Assembly (NCBI GenBank): GCA_026874595.1
Contig: CM049322.1
Coordinates: 54,405,386-54,469,385, forward strand
Reading direction: 5' to 3'
Length of the DNA: 64,000 nt
Origin: Sipunculus nudus
Lineage: Eukaryota; Annelida; Sipuncula; Golfingiida; Sipunculidae
This document shows, piece by piece, positions 22,270 through 34,705 of the stretch (positions are counted from its first letter, which is position 1; each line of letters starts with the position of its first letter). Position numbers and translations under genes: made by a program. A model generated the notes under the pieces. That model searched no databases. It was not told the origin of the DNA and saw nothing but the letters and a program-made list of their open reading frames with translations.

Positions 22270-22420
22270 CCCCAGCAAACAAAATAACGTTTCGGGGACG
22301 TTAGGGTGACGTTACGTGTATGTCATGGGGACGTTCGACCCGAACGTCCTGCTGACGTGAATGTGTGGAGTTTTGTAGACGTCCCCTGAACGTCATGCTA
22401 TAACGTCATGAAATGACATT
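22270..22420 (+). repeat. AACGT/GACGT-rich repeat starting CCCAGCAAACA
   Basis: It begins CCCAGCAAACAAAATAACGT and then carries about nine ACGT tetramers in 130 bp (AACGTTT, GGGGACGTT, GACGTTACGT and so on). A second copy in the opposite orientation ends GTTTGCTGGG at 33014. A CAGCAAACA end with ACGT-rich subterminal DNA indicates one end of an interspersed element; the partner end of this copy was not located. Confidence 0.6.
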
Positions 22421-25172
22421 CCAGGAACCTTCCCACAACCTTTCAAATCCCTTTCATTTTCATACAAACATTCATTTGGAGAACTACGTGTTTTATTTAA
22501 GTTGGTTTATTGAAGTCTCGGTGTCAGATGTTGCGCTATGCGGGCTTTAATATTGTCCTTGGTGGCTCGAACCCCGGTTTTGATGGTTGTGCGCTGTTCC
22601 GTAATGCAGCTGTTCTCTGTTCCGTATTACAACTGGAGCATTCTTGGCCTGGGATTCCTTGATGGGTATAAAACAGATACTTAAGTTTCTTGCATGTTTT
22701 ATGCAATGCTTTATAGGCCTCCTGCCAATAGAAAACATACTGCAAATATTGTATGAACAAGTCATGTACTCAGGTAAGATTGTGGAAAAGTTACAATGCT
22801 GACATATTGTATAAATTAAACTTAAGTAATAAATAACAACCTTATAAAGGACATATTCTTAAATATTATAAGGATACTTCTTATTGGATAAATAAAACGT
22901 AGGGTAAAGAAAAGTTAAGTCAATAGTAATTCTGATATGATTAACTGATAGCTTAGGAAAACGAAAAGGCAATGTAAAAAGTCTTAGGACACAAGGTAAG
23001 AACAGGAATTTGTTTGCATAATTATCTCGAAGCCGACCCTTCAATTCAATTCAGTTTTATAGATATCATTTGCTTGAATTGACAACAAGTGTTATTTATA
23101 ACATAAACCTTAAAAAACTTACTTTCGTCGTTTTCTCATGGTGTGCCCCTGAGAGTCGCTAAATGGTGTATTGTTGGCATGACTGTGATCTCCCAGCAGC
23201 CCCTCACTTTGCCTTAGCTTGTGATGTCTCCCACATGCCATATGATAGCTGTAACCGACACACATGAACACAACATGAATTATATAAGCTTCAACAAAGA
23301 ACACAAGTGACCATGCATGCTCACCAATGAAACAAATACCGTGCCCGATCGTAACATCAAATATAAAAACTTATTCAAAGTCTGTACAAAGTACAATAAA
23401 AACTGCTGAAACAGAATAATATCGCTTATAACCATACGAAAGTAAGTTGCCATGCATGCACGTGTTTTGGTCATATGAAACTCTTTAACCAAGATAAACA
23501 TAAGATATAATTTAGTGAATATCTGGACACCAGTGGCACAAAATGCCACAAATCTGTGCTGTAATTCATTATTGAACCAAGATTTTTTAAAATAAACAAA
23601 ATACAGGGCCTGAACAGTCATGGGATAAATCACTCAGCTCTTTCCGCTGATGACCAGAGTTCGACCAGAGGCGTGGATATTAGAGTTCACCCCTACACAT
23701 TACCCGACGCCATAACCTCAGCCATTAACAGTGTCTAGTTATTAGTTATAATACCTATTTGTACAGTCCGTGTAAAATAAATAGTTTTATGTGTAACCAC
23801 CAAAAGTGGGATGTGTTAATCCCTGCCCGACTGAACATGCATGTGCCCAAAATTTAAATAACATTCATCAGTCATTTCTGAGAAAAGCTGCTCACAAACG
23901 GACATTGGAAGCGGTGGTAATAGCTTATACAGATGAGCTGAAAGATGATTAATATTTTATAATGTATAAACAATCACAAATAAATTTTAACTCAGAAATG
24001 TCATAACAGATTTACCTGCTTTCGTAGACGGAAGTACCAGGGGTTGAACATGAAAGGCGAAGTCAGCTTGGCTAGGAAAATGGATGTAACTTTGACAGGA
24101 ACAGAGTGACTGAAAGATGTGCTGGTGTATAGCCTTTAAATTCTCATCGACCTATATATCTCAACTCTCATCTGAAAAAAATAATTCATTATTTATACGT
24201 TTTGTCCATTCTTATGTGGATATGTAGTTTCTGATGAAATAGAAGGCGCTGTGACGATACCTGGAGATATATTGTGTCACTTTCTCAAGATTTAGGTGAA
24301 AAAAAAAGGAAATGAAGTTGACTCCCCCCCCCCCCCCCCCCCCCCCATAACAAACCCGGCAAAGTTCTGTTAATTAAAGAATAAAAGGCATTCCCAGGCG
24401 TGGCCACAGATGAGATGCATGACAGCGGAATATTGGCCCTGCTGTCAATTATGATATACAATATGGAAATACATACAACTTCAGCTCAATAGCATTTTAT
24501 GTGCGAAAATTATAAAGCATAATCGAATCCCTATTACCAATGTGTTATACTTTTTATAAAAGACCGCAAGAATCTCATTTGATTCGAAAATATATAGAAC
24601 ACTCAAAACTTAACAACAGATTATTCCATGAAATTATAACATTTACCATCTCCGTCTTCTTCAGAATGCAGATACAACTCATTGCAATGTCCAATCCTTA
24701 TGATTGCGGCTCACTTTCATCAGAGGTGTCGATATACTTGTTATCTCATGCAGCTTGCTGTGCGGTAGGGCCATATCATGTTTCTGCAACAGTATACATT
24801 TCACAACGATTTATATTATACTGTATGATATAATGGAAAAGAAAGCATAAAATATCAAATTTCAAAGAACCTTGAAAAATGCAGTATTAATCCGATGACC
24901 TGTAACGACTTTAGATGACCAGTTGTATTTGTAGGAATGCTAATTCTTTGTGCTTGTTTAACATCCGAAAATTAGATAAACTGGATATTGAACACGGAAT
25001 TGATGAACTGACTCACATCATATCCGCAATCTACCCAGGAAGAGTGGACCACCTCCACAGCATTATGTACTGAGGATTAAGTACCATGCACGACAGCGAA
25101 GTTTGGATCTGAAAGAAACTACAGCCATGCACCATGTGTAAAATATTCATAAATGGTATTCACTTATGTTTA
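22421..25172. other. Gene-free stretch, weak exon-like segments only
   Basis: A minus-strand segment 23123-23248 is bounded by an acceptor-like TTACAG and a perfect donor GTAAGT, with an open frame, but has no homologous domain I recognise. Minus-strand frames at 22536-22765 are open over about 70 codons without a domain. A 23-C run occurs at 24324-24346. None of this is strong enough to call a gene. Confidence 0.35.
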
Positions 25173-25256
25173 ACGGAATGGTATTGCTGCCATCTGGTAA
25201 AAAAATGATTTATCTCCTACGTACGACATGCATATTGTCTCCTACGTACGACATAT
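25173..25256 (+). repeat. CTACGTACGACAT-bearing repeat, plus orientation
   Basis: ATTGCTGCCATCTGGT (about 25182) is followed by two copies of TCTCCTACGTACGACAT. The complement of the same arrangement, with diverged spacing, is found at 32239-32356, so this is a dispersed family. CGTACG is palindromic. Confidence 0.55.
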
Positions 25257-25580
25257 ATAAGTAATCTTACGGATATCATTCACAGATTACAAAGAAAAGG
25301 CCAGCTGATAATGATATATAAGCCATGTATAGGCCTATATATATATCTGTTTAAATAAGGCATGCTCTCATCCTAACTTTACAACGGCTCCACCTTCTTG
25401 CAAACCGCTGAAACACAGTTGAAACGAACACGCACACACACACACAAATTTATAAATATTTCAAGGAAGTGAAATATATCAAATCGATGTCTGCACGTGA
25501 TATACAAAACTTTTAGTTTTAGATAGGTATGATAGCAGCGTATGATGTTATAATAGTGAGCCGGTCATAATGTTTATAAG

Positions 25581-26110
25581 AAAACAAGGGACCCATGGGT
25601 CTCTGTGCTCAGCTGAAGTTGACCTTGAAGTTAAAAATCTAAATTTATATCAAATGAAGATAATGTCTGAGAGGAACAGGTAATATAGACCGTGGATGGT
25701 TGATATGATATTATTGCAAAGAATATTTTGTGATCTGACCATATGTTTCCTAATGTTCAAACTGAAGCATGTTCAAACATATGCATGGAAACAGTTTCAA
25801 ACTATATACGGGAAAATTTATGGTTAATATGAAGAAAATGAGTAAATATGAAAAACAGATGAGTGGTTTTGATATTAGGAAGTCCCAAAGTGTGGTAATA
25901 TATAATTATATAATAATGGAAAATTGAGGTTTTTCCTTAATATCTGAAAGTAACAAAGTCGCAGTGAACCAGTTTTCGGTTTGTAGATCTTGGGGACATC
26001 TAACAGTATACTGTATGCCAAATTTTGGATTCAAAACGTGCCAGTCAAACGGACAGACAGACCGACGGACAATGGACCACGTGTTAAGCTCAGATGAATT
26101 ATAGTCGGCC
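25581..26110 (+). repeat. Second ACAAGGGACCCATGGG-type element
   Basis: The left end ACAAGGGACCCATGGGTCTC then GCTCAGCTGAAGTTGACC resembles the left end of the insert at 3286 (palindromic CCATGG core followed by GCTCAGCTGA). The right side has ACGGACAGACAGACCGACGG (about 26050) and then AAGCTCAGATGAATTATAG. It carries no tandem array, only a ~450-bp unique body. This is a short relative of the 3.2-kb insert. Two minus-strand frames over its right half (25906-26252) are not genes. Confidence 0.55.
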
Positions 26111-26948
26111 GAGCTAAAAAATATTGCCTTTGCCAAATTGAAATTACTTGTAGAAAAAAGGGTTCGGGCAAGAGGAAACAGCTACCTATGATCCTGACTT
26201 TAAGTGTTTGAGAATGGATAATTTTGAGATATATTGAAATATTGAAAGACATCGTAAAATGTTAGGACATTACACTGTATTTCATGTATACTTTATATGC
26301 CTAGTATGTAAAATTTAAATAGGTCGACTTTTCATTGATTTGAAACTACCTACTACAATCCTCTCTCTCTCTCTTTCTCGCTCTCTCTACTTATTTTTTT
26401 TTTTTATTTATATACATACGAAATATGTGTGTGTGTGTATGAAGAACTGAAAGCCTTGGGAGATATTGTCATGCAGCGCTGCGTTTGAATGGCGCAGCCA
26501 GTGGATACTATTAATGTCATTACAAATACGTGAAATGTCTTTCAGAGATTCCTTTTTTGACCTGATAAAATAGCCCGACATGTGCAAGGGACACAGTTTT
26601 GTTGTTACTATGTTCATATAGCGAATTTAATATGGAAATAACATTTAGAAATTAGACCATGCACAATGCAGTGTTCATCTATTTCAGATGTGATGAAACA
26701 ACTTTCCTTGACAGTAACATCAGACATGAATACTTTTAGAAATATAAACTCGCTTTTAATAAAACATACACATATATGTATATAGCCTGAATTTTAGGAA
26801 TAGTCTAATTTTTGTATATTATGTATTGGTGTGCCAATTTATCTGTTATAGGCTACCAACGATTTGTCGATTTCTTTTAAAATCAATTAAATCGGTTGTA
26901 TATTTATGTTCCTATTTCTCCGACAGGATTAGATTCTATTATGTATAA

Positions 26949-26996
<48 letters not shown>

Positions 26997-27299
26997 TATG
27001 AGAGAGAGAGAGAGAGAGACGAATGTATTATAAGAGAGTTTAAAATCCACGAAAACTGGCTTCTAACGGGACCCATTTACATTTCTCACAAACCACGCAG
27101 GCTGCAGGTGTGTAATTCTCCGAATAGGGGTCAATTTCGAGTTCCCAAACAGAGGGAAAAAAGTTGTTGCCAAATTCATTTTTTCTTCTTTCCTTTTCAG
27201 GCGGGATATATGAAAGGTCAAAAACTACCATCAGCAGCGCACTTTTCTCAATACTTGCTTTTTTTCTACAATAGAAGAATAACACTCTTGAGTCAGCAA
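26111..27299. other. AT-rich spacer with simple repeats
   Basis: It holds a (CT)n-rich tract at about 26360-26390, (TG)n at about 26427-26438, (TA)n at 26952-26992 and (GA)n at about 27000-27019. No gene is supported. Confidence 0.6.
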
Positions 27300-28489
27300 G
27301 TCAACTCCGTTACAACAGTTATTTTTTTTTTAAATCACAAATAATGCGGTAAAAAGGAGACTGAATGTGGCACTTATGTAGATTTTACAAAAGTATGGTA
27401 CACAATCATCATAAACACTAGAGTTTGATATGAAAATTATTCCTGACATTTTTATTAATGCTAAATGATAAGGTGACAGTGCACACAAATTTTTGACCCA
27501 TAAAGTGCAATGAAGAGAACTTGCTAAAAGAGACAGGTTCGCTCAATATTACTGATTTCCTATAAATTGTCCATCATTTGACAATACCTTGTAACGTTAA
27601 CTGCTGTAAAGTCTGGAGGAAAACGATCGAAAACAGTTTTGGGCTAAAATGTTGCGTTTACTGGAATGTAACGGAGTTGATAACGCACAAAATTATAAAA
27701 AATATTCTTACCTAAATTTTTAACACAATTGAACAATAAGTAAACAGATAACTTTCATGTTGTATCATGCTAAAATGGATCGACACAAGTTACCCTCACA
27801 GGTAAACAAAAGTTTACCACATAACGTTTATGTTAAACACATAAAGTCATTTAATGTAAATTACTGCTAAATTGAACAACTCAACTCGGGATTGTTGCGA
27901 GAAAGAACTTGCTAAATGCCTACCTACTTGGTATTTAACCATTTCAATATGAATTCAATAAAAACATATTTCTCCTTTGATGACAAAAAATACTTTAGAA
28001 AGTAATGTAATGCCAACATTATCTTAATCCAGGAAAATATTGTAACAATTAAGAGCTGTAACGGAGTTGATCCATTTTCAACAAGAATGATAGTCTATAG
28101 TGTTACCTTATAAAATTAAGAGCTGTGCTATATATGCAACTGACAATAAAGGCTAGTATCATCTAAACTAATAAGATATTACCATTAATTTGACAAATGT
28201 TTAAAACAAAAACGCAAATATTAAAGTAAACTGATACCAATTGTTGGTTGAACAGTGAATCCTAAGTAAAAAGGGCCTGCTCGACCACTAAAAAATGTAC
28301 ACAGTAATATGTTCCAAAACTTTCTCCTAATTAATGCAAAAGACTTCATGTTTCTCTTAAGAAGTCAAAATGTCCTTGGATGATAAATGCAATGCTAAAA
28401 CGTGATTGAGCTGAACACTTTCAGCGGCCTTGTAATCAATCTGAATTCGTGTTACACTAAAAGCTGTCAGGTGTAGAACAGAGAACGGA

Positions 28490-28570
28490 ATATACCGGAC
28501 CGGACCGGTTGGACCGATAACACAAAAATACCGGACAGCTTATTCCTTGACCGGACCGGTTGGACCGCCC
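28490..28570. repeat. CCGGACCGGTTGGACCG duplicated segment
   Basis: CCGGACCGGTTGGACCG-type sequence occurs at about 28501 and again at about 28553, and a diverged opposite-orientation form (GGTCCGGTCCCGTCCG) lies at about 29499. The three together suggest that another, degraded element (about 28495-29515) sits nested inside the 27.3-30.2 kb element. Confidence 0.4.
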
Positions 28571-28940
28571 TACCTAACGTTTAAAGGTTTAAGTTAAACA
28601 GATGGGTTTAAGGATTTATTTTCACCAACAAATCGTGTTATGAACAAGGGATAATAAACCATCTCAGAAAGACTCATTGGTTACATAAAATGTATTTAAA
28701 GCAATGACAGCTGCAATAGTACAATTATATACGTGCACATGTATTATTTATATTTTTTTCCTCTTGAGTAACAGATAAAGGTCATATTTATTATTAACTT
28801 ATGATTGAAGTGACATGTTCAGCTTTAGATCATTGTCCCCTGCTGTGTTGCAAATTGCTGATACTTTTGCTCAGTATAATAAGATCCATTTCTGTACGAT
28901 GAATACATTAAATGTATTCTTTATATTAAATTATTATAAA

Positions 28941-29190
28941 AGGATTAAAAAGTTTTCTGTATCAAATTGCACATAAACCATTACATAATTTATCAGCTGA
29001 TGTCAATCCGCATCCCTGCACAGCACAATCTTTGAACCAGCTCGCCCAACCCTGCACATTAGATTAATAAGTTTTCAATATCAAATCGCACTTGAACCGC
29101 TACAAAACTAATCAGCTTATGTCAGCCCGCATCTATCCCCGCCATGCAAATTCTTTAAATCAGCTCGCTCCACCCTGCCCATTTGGCTTA
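28941..29190. repeat. Two diverged tandem copies of ~120 bp
   Basis: Copy 1 starts AGGATTAAAAAGTTTTCTGT at 28941 and copy 2 starts AGATTAATAAGTTTTCAATA at 29061. Both continue with ATCAAAT(T/C)GCAC, a TCAGCT(G/T)ATGTCA block and CAGCTCGC(C/T)C(A/C)ACCCTGC. Confidence 0.75.
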
Positions 29191-30387
29191 TATTCTAATC
29201 ACTCTGCCCCGCACAGTAACACAAAATATATACCAAAGTAAAATTATTACAAAGATTGTAATTTTAAATTTGTCATTAAAAATCAAACCCAGATCCTGCG
29301 ATTAAAGTATAGATTATAATATTACATTTATAACACGTTTTGCTGTGTTTGATTTTTGGTTTTGTTAAATATTTGAACAAATATATGCAATGAAAAAAAT
29401 TTGAAGAACAAACGTAGAATAAAAGGAATTACAATATATTATAATTAAAATGATATTTCAACCTGACAAGGACAGGACGCTTATTTGGTGCATCAAACGG
29501 TCCGGTCCCGTCCGCACTTCTGAAACAAATTTATAAAATATGTCTAATATATAAGTTTTAATGATTCTATTGCTGTCCAATTTCAAGACTTAAGCATTTT
29601 TAACTACCAAAATTAGTTATTTTTGTCAAAGAGCAAAAGTATTTTCCAGACCAAGATAAACTCATTAAAAGGGATTATACTATATATCACGTGGTCAGTG
29701 AAGCTGCTTCTTCTCTTCAGTGTGCTTATTTATAAATCCTTTCATCAGGGAATAATTTATTACTGGTTGGAGTTTTCATAGAAAAAATGTTTGGTGATTC
29801 GTCAACTCCGTTACAATAGAATCGCAACGGAGTTGATGGTAACGGAGCTGATTATTTTTTAAATTTTACCTAATCAGCGGACATAATAGACATGAAATCG
29901 TTTAAACAATTTTTTCATTTCTAATAGATTAACGATGCCTAATTCTGTTCATGGATGTTTATAGATTTCAACGATTACTTTTTTCACAAATGGCGTAACA
30001 GAGTTGATGGGTGAATTAAGCTACTTAACATTTTATACACTTTTTCACTGAAAAAAATCAAAACTCTGGATTGAAGCCATGATTCTTCCCTTTGAATGTC
30101 TTACACTGTAACGAATGATATGATTGGCCACTCGATTTGTTCCACTGGATGGCTGTAGGTAGCATATTGGTGCAGTTGTAACGGAGTTGACGAAAATTTA
30201 GGACATACCTTCGTTAGTTCAGCGAGTGAAAAATACTGAAAAGCAGCTCATATAAATTTTGTAGGAAGCACATTAGATCTTGTTTATGGTAAACAAACAC
30301 AAAAATACCCCAATTATAAGTGATGGATACAACATTTATTTATATTTTCTTCGGTACCTCTTGTTTAGGACATCTATTTTTTATTTT

Positions 30388-31041
30388 AAAGCAAACAAAA
30401 GATTATATTACCTTTATTATCTAAGAAAGCTTAATATCGACAAAACCATAATTACCATGTTTTATAATTCAGTAATTTCCAGTGTCCTTACTTATTCACT
30501 GGAGTGCTGGTTTACAAATATATCTGATAAGTTAAAGAAACAGTTGAATAATACCAGGAAGAGAAGTAGTAGAATGACTGGTACTTCTCTTGCCACACAC
30601 CAGGAAATCTGTGAAACTAAAACAATGGCCTTCATATCTAAGGTCATGAATGACAAAACACATCCACTATATTCAGAGTTCCGTTTTTTACCTTCAGGTA
30701 AACGCCTAGATACAATATTCTGCAGAACAACTCGTTTTAAAAAATCTCTCGTACCACACAGTATTAAACTTTTTAACTCACAACCCTCTTAGAAATTTAA
30801 TGTTTTGAATTATGTGTTTTACCTGCAGAATTATCTGTTTTATCATTTTTACATGCTTAATTTTACATGCATAGTCAATATGTTATGTGTGATTTTTATG
30901 TATTTATTGTATTATTTTTATGTATTTATCTATCTATTCACTTATTTATTTTTTATGTAATGAATTGCAAGTCAACAACAAATTCCTGGAACTGAAGGCT
31001 AATAAATGTTATCTTATCTTATCTTATCTTATCTTATCTTA
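30388..31041 (+). pseudogene. 3' end of a CR1-like LINE with (ATCTT)n tail
   Basis: A frame ending at the TAG at 30790-30792 contains KRLYYLYYLRKLNIDKT, MFYNSVISSVLTYSLECW, THPLYSEFRFLPSGKRL and TTRFKKSLVPHSIKLFN, the typical C-terminal region after reverse transcriptase in CR1/L2-type non-LTR retrotransposons. It is 5'-truncated: nothing before about 30388 matches. A ~250-bp 3' UTR ends in AATAAATGTT and about six ATCTT units (31011-31040), the short-repeat tail characteristic of this group. The ATG at 30280 lies in unrelated flanking DNA, so it is not a real start. Truncation makes it inactive. Confidence 0.75.
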
Positions 31042-32238
31042 TATTAAGACTTCATTTCGGATCTTAAAAAATTGGCCCTAAAATTGTATCTAGACCTACT
31101 CTTTCAATATTACCCTCACATCGGGAATCGAAATAAATCGTCAAACTCATTCTGATATAATTATAACCATGATTGTGTGTTAATAATACCCTATGAAGCA
31201 GTCGGACCCTATTTTGACCCCTATTTGAAGAATTGCACAGGTATATTAATTAAGTATTCATTAAATGCAGTGTAGTTTCCTTAAAATATTACGTACGCTG
31301 TCTCTCAATATTTCGTTATAAAACTATTTGCCTACTCCTGTATACGCAAGTGGAAAAAAGCTTGCCTTAGGGCAGGGCGCGATCAAAAACAATCTTAGCG
31401 CTCACACCACCTGCATGGTGGTGGTCAAGCCAAACTTCACTAATCAAGGTTTTTTCAAGCTTCTCTTGGTGTTTCTCTCATGTTTCTTCTCTTTCATATA
31501 ATTTTCGCGTGTGCGCGAACAAGATCTTTCCTCATGTCACGCGGTCTTGTTCTACGTGGTATAAACAGACACAGACGGACTTGGTTTACTCACACACATG
31601 TATAACAATGTTATAAAACCTATATATGAACAGCAGACATTAAACCAGTGCGCCCGTGATTGATTTGCGGGCAACTTTCTTATTCAGCCAAAATGAGTTT
31701 ATAACGTGAGACAATACATATGTTATTGCAAATGAATATGAAACTTAAATGTCACTTATTGAGATGCTGTAAAATATATAGATATTCCCATGAGAGAGGT
31801 TCATGATTCATATATTATGAAACGAAGTGCTTGATCCCATGCATAAGTTGAACTTCACGCCGTGAAGGGCAGATTACACGTATGAGACCGATATGAGGTG
31901 TAGATTTTATATCACAACTTCAGCCTGATTTATAAGGAAAAGACTTGCATTAGAATTTCGTATTCTTCTGTCACAGATTAATCGCACGTCCATGGGTGAT
32001 AGTTTATAATATTCTTTAGTTCAAAATAAAAGTTATAAGTAACTAATAAAATGGAATGTTTCCTGTTCAGCTACCAACCAATCGTATCAATGGCTGTAAA
32101 GGCCTATGCATTAAATATTTTAAACGACCCACCACACCGTGCTTTTTATGTCAAATGTCTAATTCTTAGATCAATTTTGAAATTGAATATCTCTTAAAAT
32201 CAGGCTATTTGGTAGCTGTAGCTCTTGTCCGAGGCAAT
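31042..32238. other. Gene-free spacer
   Basis: No gene is supported. Local inverted repeats are visible at 31408-31427 (CACCACCTGCATGGTGGTGG). Confidence 0.45.
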
Positions 32239-32356
32239 ATGTCGTACGTACGGTACGAGATAATATGTCGCTCGTGCGAGATATATAGTAGGCCTATATC
32301 ATACGTACGAGATCAATAGTTTATTAATTTACCAGGTGGCAGCAATATGCTTCCGT
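32239..32356 (-). repeat. CGTACG-bearing repeat, minus orientation
   Basis: GTCGTACGTACGG, further CGTACGAGAT copies and then ACCAGGTGGCAGCAATATGC form the complement of the segment at 25173-25256, with diverged spacing. Confidence 0.5.
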
Positions 32357-32375
32357 AGTGTTTTATATATCGTCG

Positions 32376-32408
32376 CCCCCCCCCCCCCCGCTCTCACCCA
32401 ATGACCTT

Positions 32409-32458
<50 letters not shown>
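32376..32458. repeat. 14-C tract and (TA)n microsatellite
   Basis: C-run at 32376-32389 and 47 bp of pure TA at 32412-32458. Confidence 0.95.
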
Positions 32459-32460
<2 letters not shown>

Positions 32461-33014
32461 TATGGTAAAAAAACTGACGTTTTCCGGACGTTTTTGTGAC
32501 GTTCAAACTGGACTTTGTTTACAATAGCTTAAAATAATGATATCAATTTAATTTTTACAGGCTGCTTCTTCACACAGAGTGTTTTGTACACCAATGCCAT
32601 ATTTTCATCATTCTTTTTAAAGATTTACCGGTTATGCCCTCAGAGCAAGCAAAAAACATCAAACCAGGCATGGGAGTATTTTGAAGTTTCAAACACTCTT
32701 TGTATCACTACTTAAATTGTCCTTTATCACAAAATAATTATATCTTAGTTTTATTTGGGTATTATGTCTTAAGTTCACTTACTTTGAAATGATGGATGTC
32801 TTCCACTGCAGTTGGTGTTATGTAGATTATTCAGATTATCCTGATAATATGACGGCGTCTCCTGAAGCGATGTCATCTAGTGCGCATGCGCATTTCTTGC
32901 AGCTACAGTAAAATGTTCCCATAACGTCCTGGTGACGTTATTTGGCGACGTCCTTTTCTTGACCAAACCAGGACATTCCAGGAACGTTATGGTTACGTTA
33001 TGTGTTTGCTGGGT
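32459..33014 (-). repeat. AACGT-rich element, minus orientation, ending GTTTGCTGGG
   Basis: The right part (about 32918-33014) has AACGTCCTGGTGACGTTATT, GGAACGTTATGG and TACGTTATGTGTTTGCTGGG, the complement in style of the segment starting at 22270. The left part starts with TGACGTTTTCCGGACG near 32474. ACGT-rich sequence at both sides suggests the whole ~550 bp is one element. Confidence 0.5.
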
Positions 33015-34705
33015 CTAGGGCCTCCTTGGATAGCATGGTTTGACCAAATTGTACCAAATACAGATAAGACAAATCCTTTATACTGGGGACTTATTGATCA
33101 GTAATAGAAATAGACATTTGGTAGGCTTTACACGAACATGTATTGCAATGGCAGAGAAATTGCCTTTTCCGGGGCACCTTAACGGATGGCCCAATCAGGG
33201 ATTCGTAAATTGACAACTACGGCTGTTCCTTTCACCTCCCTAAATCTGTTTTGTATTTACCATAACAGGGCTGATATTAAATTTTGCGATTTCCGTACAT
33301 GAATGTATGAAACTATATAAAAATATACCAATGTTACATTATATGTTCTAAAATTGAAAATATTCCAGGGTGAATCGAATGCATTAGTATTAATATCCGA
33401 AGGGAGGGAGGAAAACGGAACAGCCTCCGCCATGACGGCCATCCATTTTGTATATTTGAGCGATAAGGCAGTGAGAAGGCTGAGAACACTTGCCGAACAA
33501 AGAGAAAGGTGTATGGATTAATGCTTGCTGGGAAACCATTTGTAAGTATAAGATTTGAGAGTTCCTTCCGTAGACATCATGATCGTTCAGTGTAGTGGAC
33601 CTGTTCTTTGAAATGCTCCTGAATACTGAAAGCAAGTGGCGAAGGCTTCAATTGAGAGGGGGTTTGTCTGCATTTGGAGCAGTTGAGCCCCCCCCCCCCC
33701 CCCCCAATACGCTCTAACTATGGTGTTAGTTCTCTGTTCTCAGTGTCAGTTATCTGTTTTTTTCAGTATTTCCGTTCTTGTGTAATCTATAGTGTGGGGG
33801 TGATTCATGTAAAAAGGAAAGAGATTGTTGATTTCATCGTTTTCAATGCATGGTGTAATAATAGTATTATTCATACCGGTACACCAGTTAATGCAGTGAC
33901 TGTAAGTACCGGGCATGTGTACAGTGGAATGAAAATATGATAAGATAATTTCTATTACTTTACATGTAAGATGTTATTAGACCAAGCACAGCAGGTTGTA
34001 TTTTCACAATATGACAACATATAGTTAAACTTAACAATTGTTACTAAAGGAAAAGTGTATTGTTTACTTTTTGGTTGGAATCTGTTAAGGTTGCCGGATT
34101 ATTTAATTTTCAGAATGATACTTTACTAGTGTTTAATAGTTACTTCTCTGTGAATAGCCATGGAATGTTAGACAAGGCTAAAGAATCACTTGTAACTTGT
34201 ATATTATCACAGAAGAAAATTTATGGAAAATCTATATCCCTAAGGCTAAGCAACTGACAGACTGACTTAAACAAAATCTGATTGTCAAGGGAAATACCTA
34301 TAAATATGTCCCAATCTCAGCCATGACTGGGCTACTTCAGTTTTGCAAAAAACAATCATTCTCAAAGTTTCAAAATTTGCATCCCACAAAATAAATTTGC
34401 GCCATCTAATTTTTTAATAGTTCTTAATATGTTCGGATATAAAGCTATACTTGCCGCAATATCTGAAACTGTTTACAGTCTAAATTTACCACCATGAGTG
34501 GGCTTCTCAGATCTCGATCCTTCTTTTCGCCATTCTCTCGGCAAGCCTTTTTCCTCTTGGTCAGGGTCTCACAACAAGCTGCCTCATTTGAATGGATATG
34601 ATGACAACAAACCAATCTGTTTCCAACAACACAGAAGTTTACCAGATAATAAACAAAGGTCAGGTCATTGCCATAAATAGGGAATAAAGTGATCTAAATG
34701 ATAAA
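33015..34705. other. Gene-free spacer
   Basis: It contains an 18-C run at 33688-33705, the last long G/C homopolymer in the window. Frames of 60-90 codons exist on both strands without recognised domains. Confidence 0.45.

Larger units (their letters stand above)
27300..30191. mobile_element. 2.9-kb element with 17-bp perfect inverted ends and iterated GTAACGGAGTTGA motif
   Basis: The left end GTCAACTCCGTTACAAC (27300-27316) is the exact complement of the right end GTTGTAACGGAGTTGAC (30175-30191). Further internal copies of the motif occur at about 27668, 28057, 29825, 29838, 29994 (plus orientation) and 29801 (minus), with zero to two mismatches each. There are no long frames, so no transposase is encoded. 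The 16-bp motif recurs nowhere else that I saw in the window. I interpret it as a non-autonomous DNA transposon whose ends and interior carry repeated recognition sites for a protein supplied in trans. Family unknown; no target duplication is obvious (CAA before, GAA after). Confidence 0.6.

Noticed and set aside
22536-22765. Overlapping minus-strand frames of about 70 codons near the ACGT-rich repeat, with a box-B-like GGTTCGAGCC
   Set aside because: No domain, no paired box A at tRNA spacing, and no independent support for coding.
23123-23248. Possible minus-strand exon (acceptor TTACAG, donor GTAAGT, 126 bp open)
   Set aside because: No recognisable protein family, and a second candidate exon near 24015-24095 does not join in phase. 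Splice-like words alone are too common to call a gene.
30280-30387. ATG and first ~36 codons as the start of the LINE protein
   Set aside because: LINE similarity starts only at about 30388; the upstream codons are flanking DNA that happens to be open.
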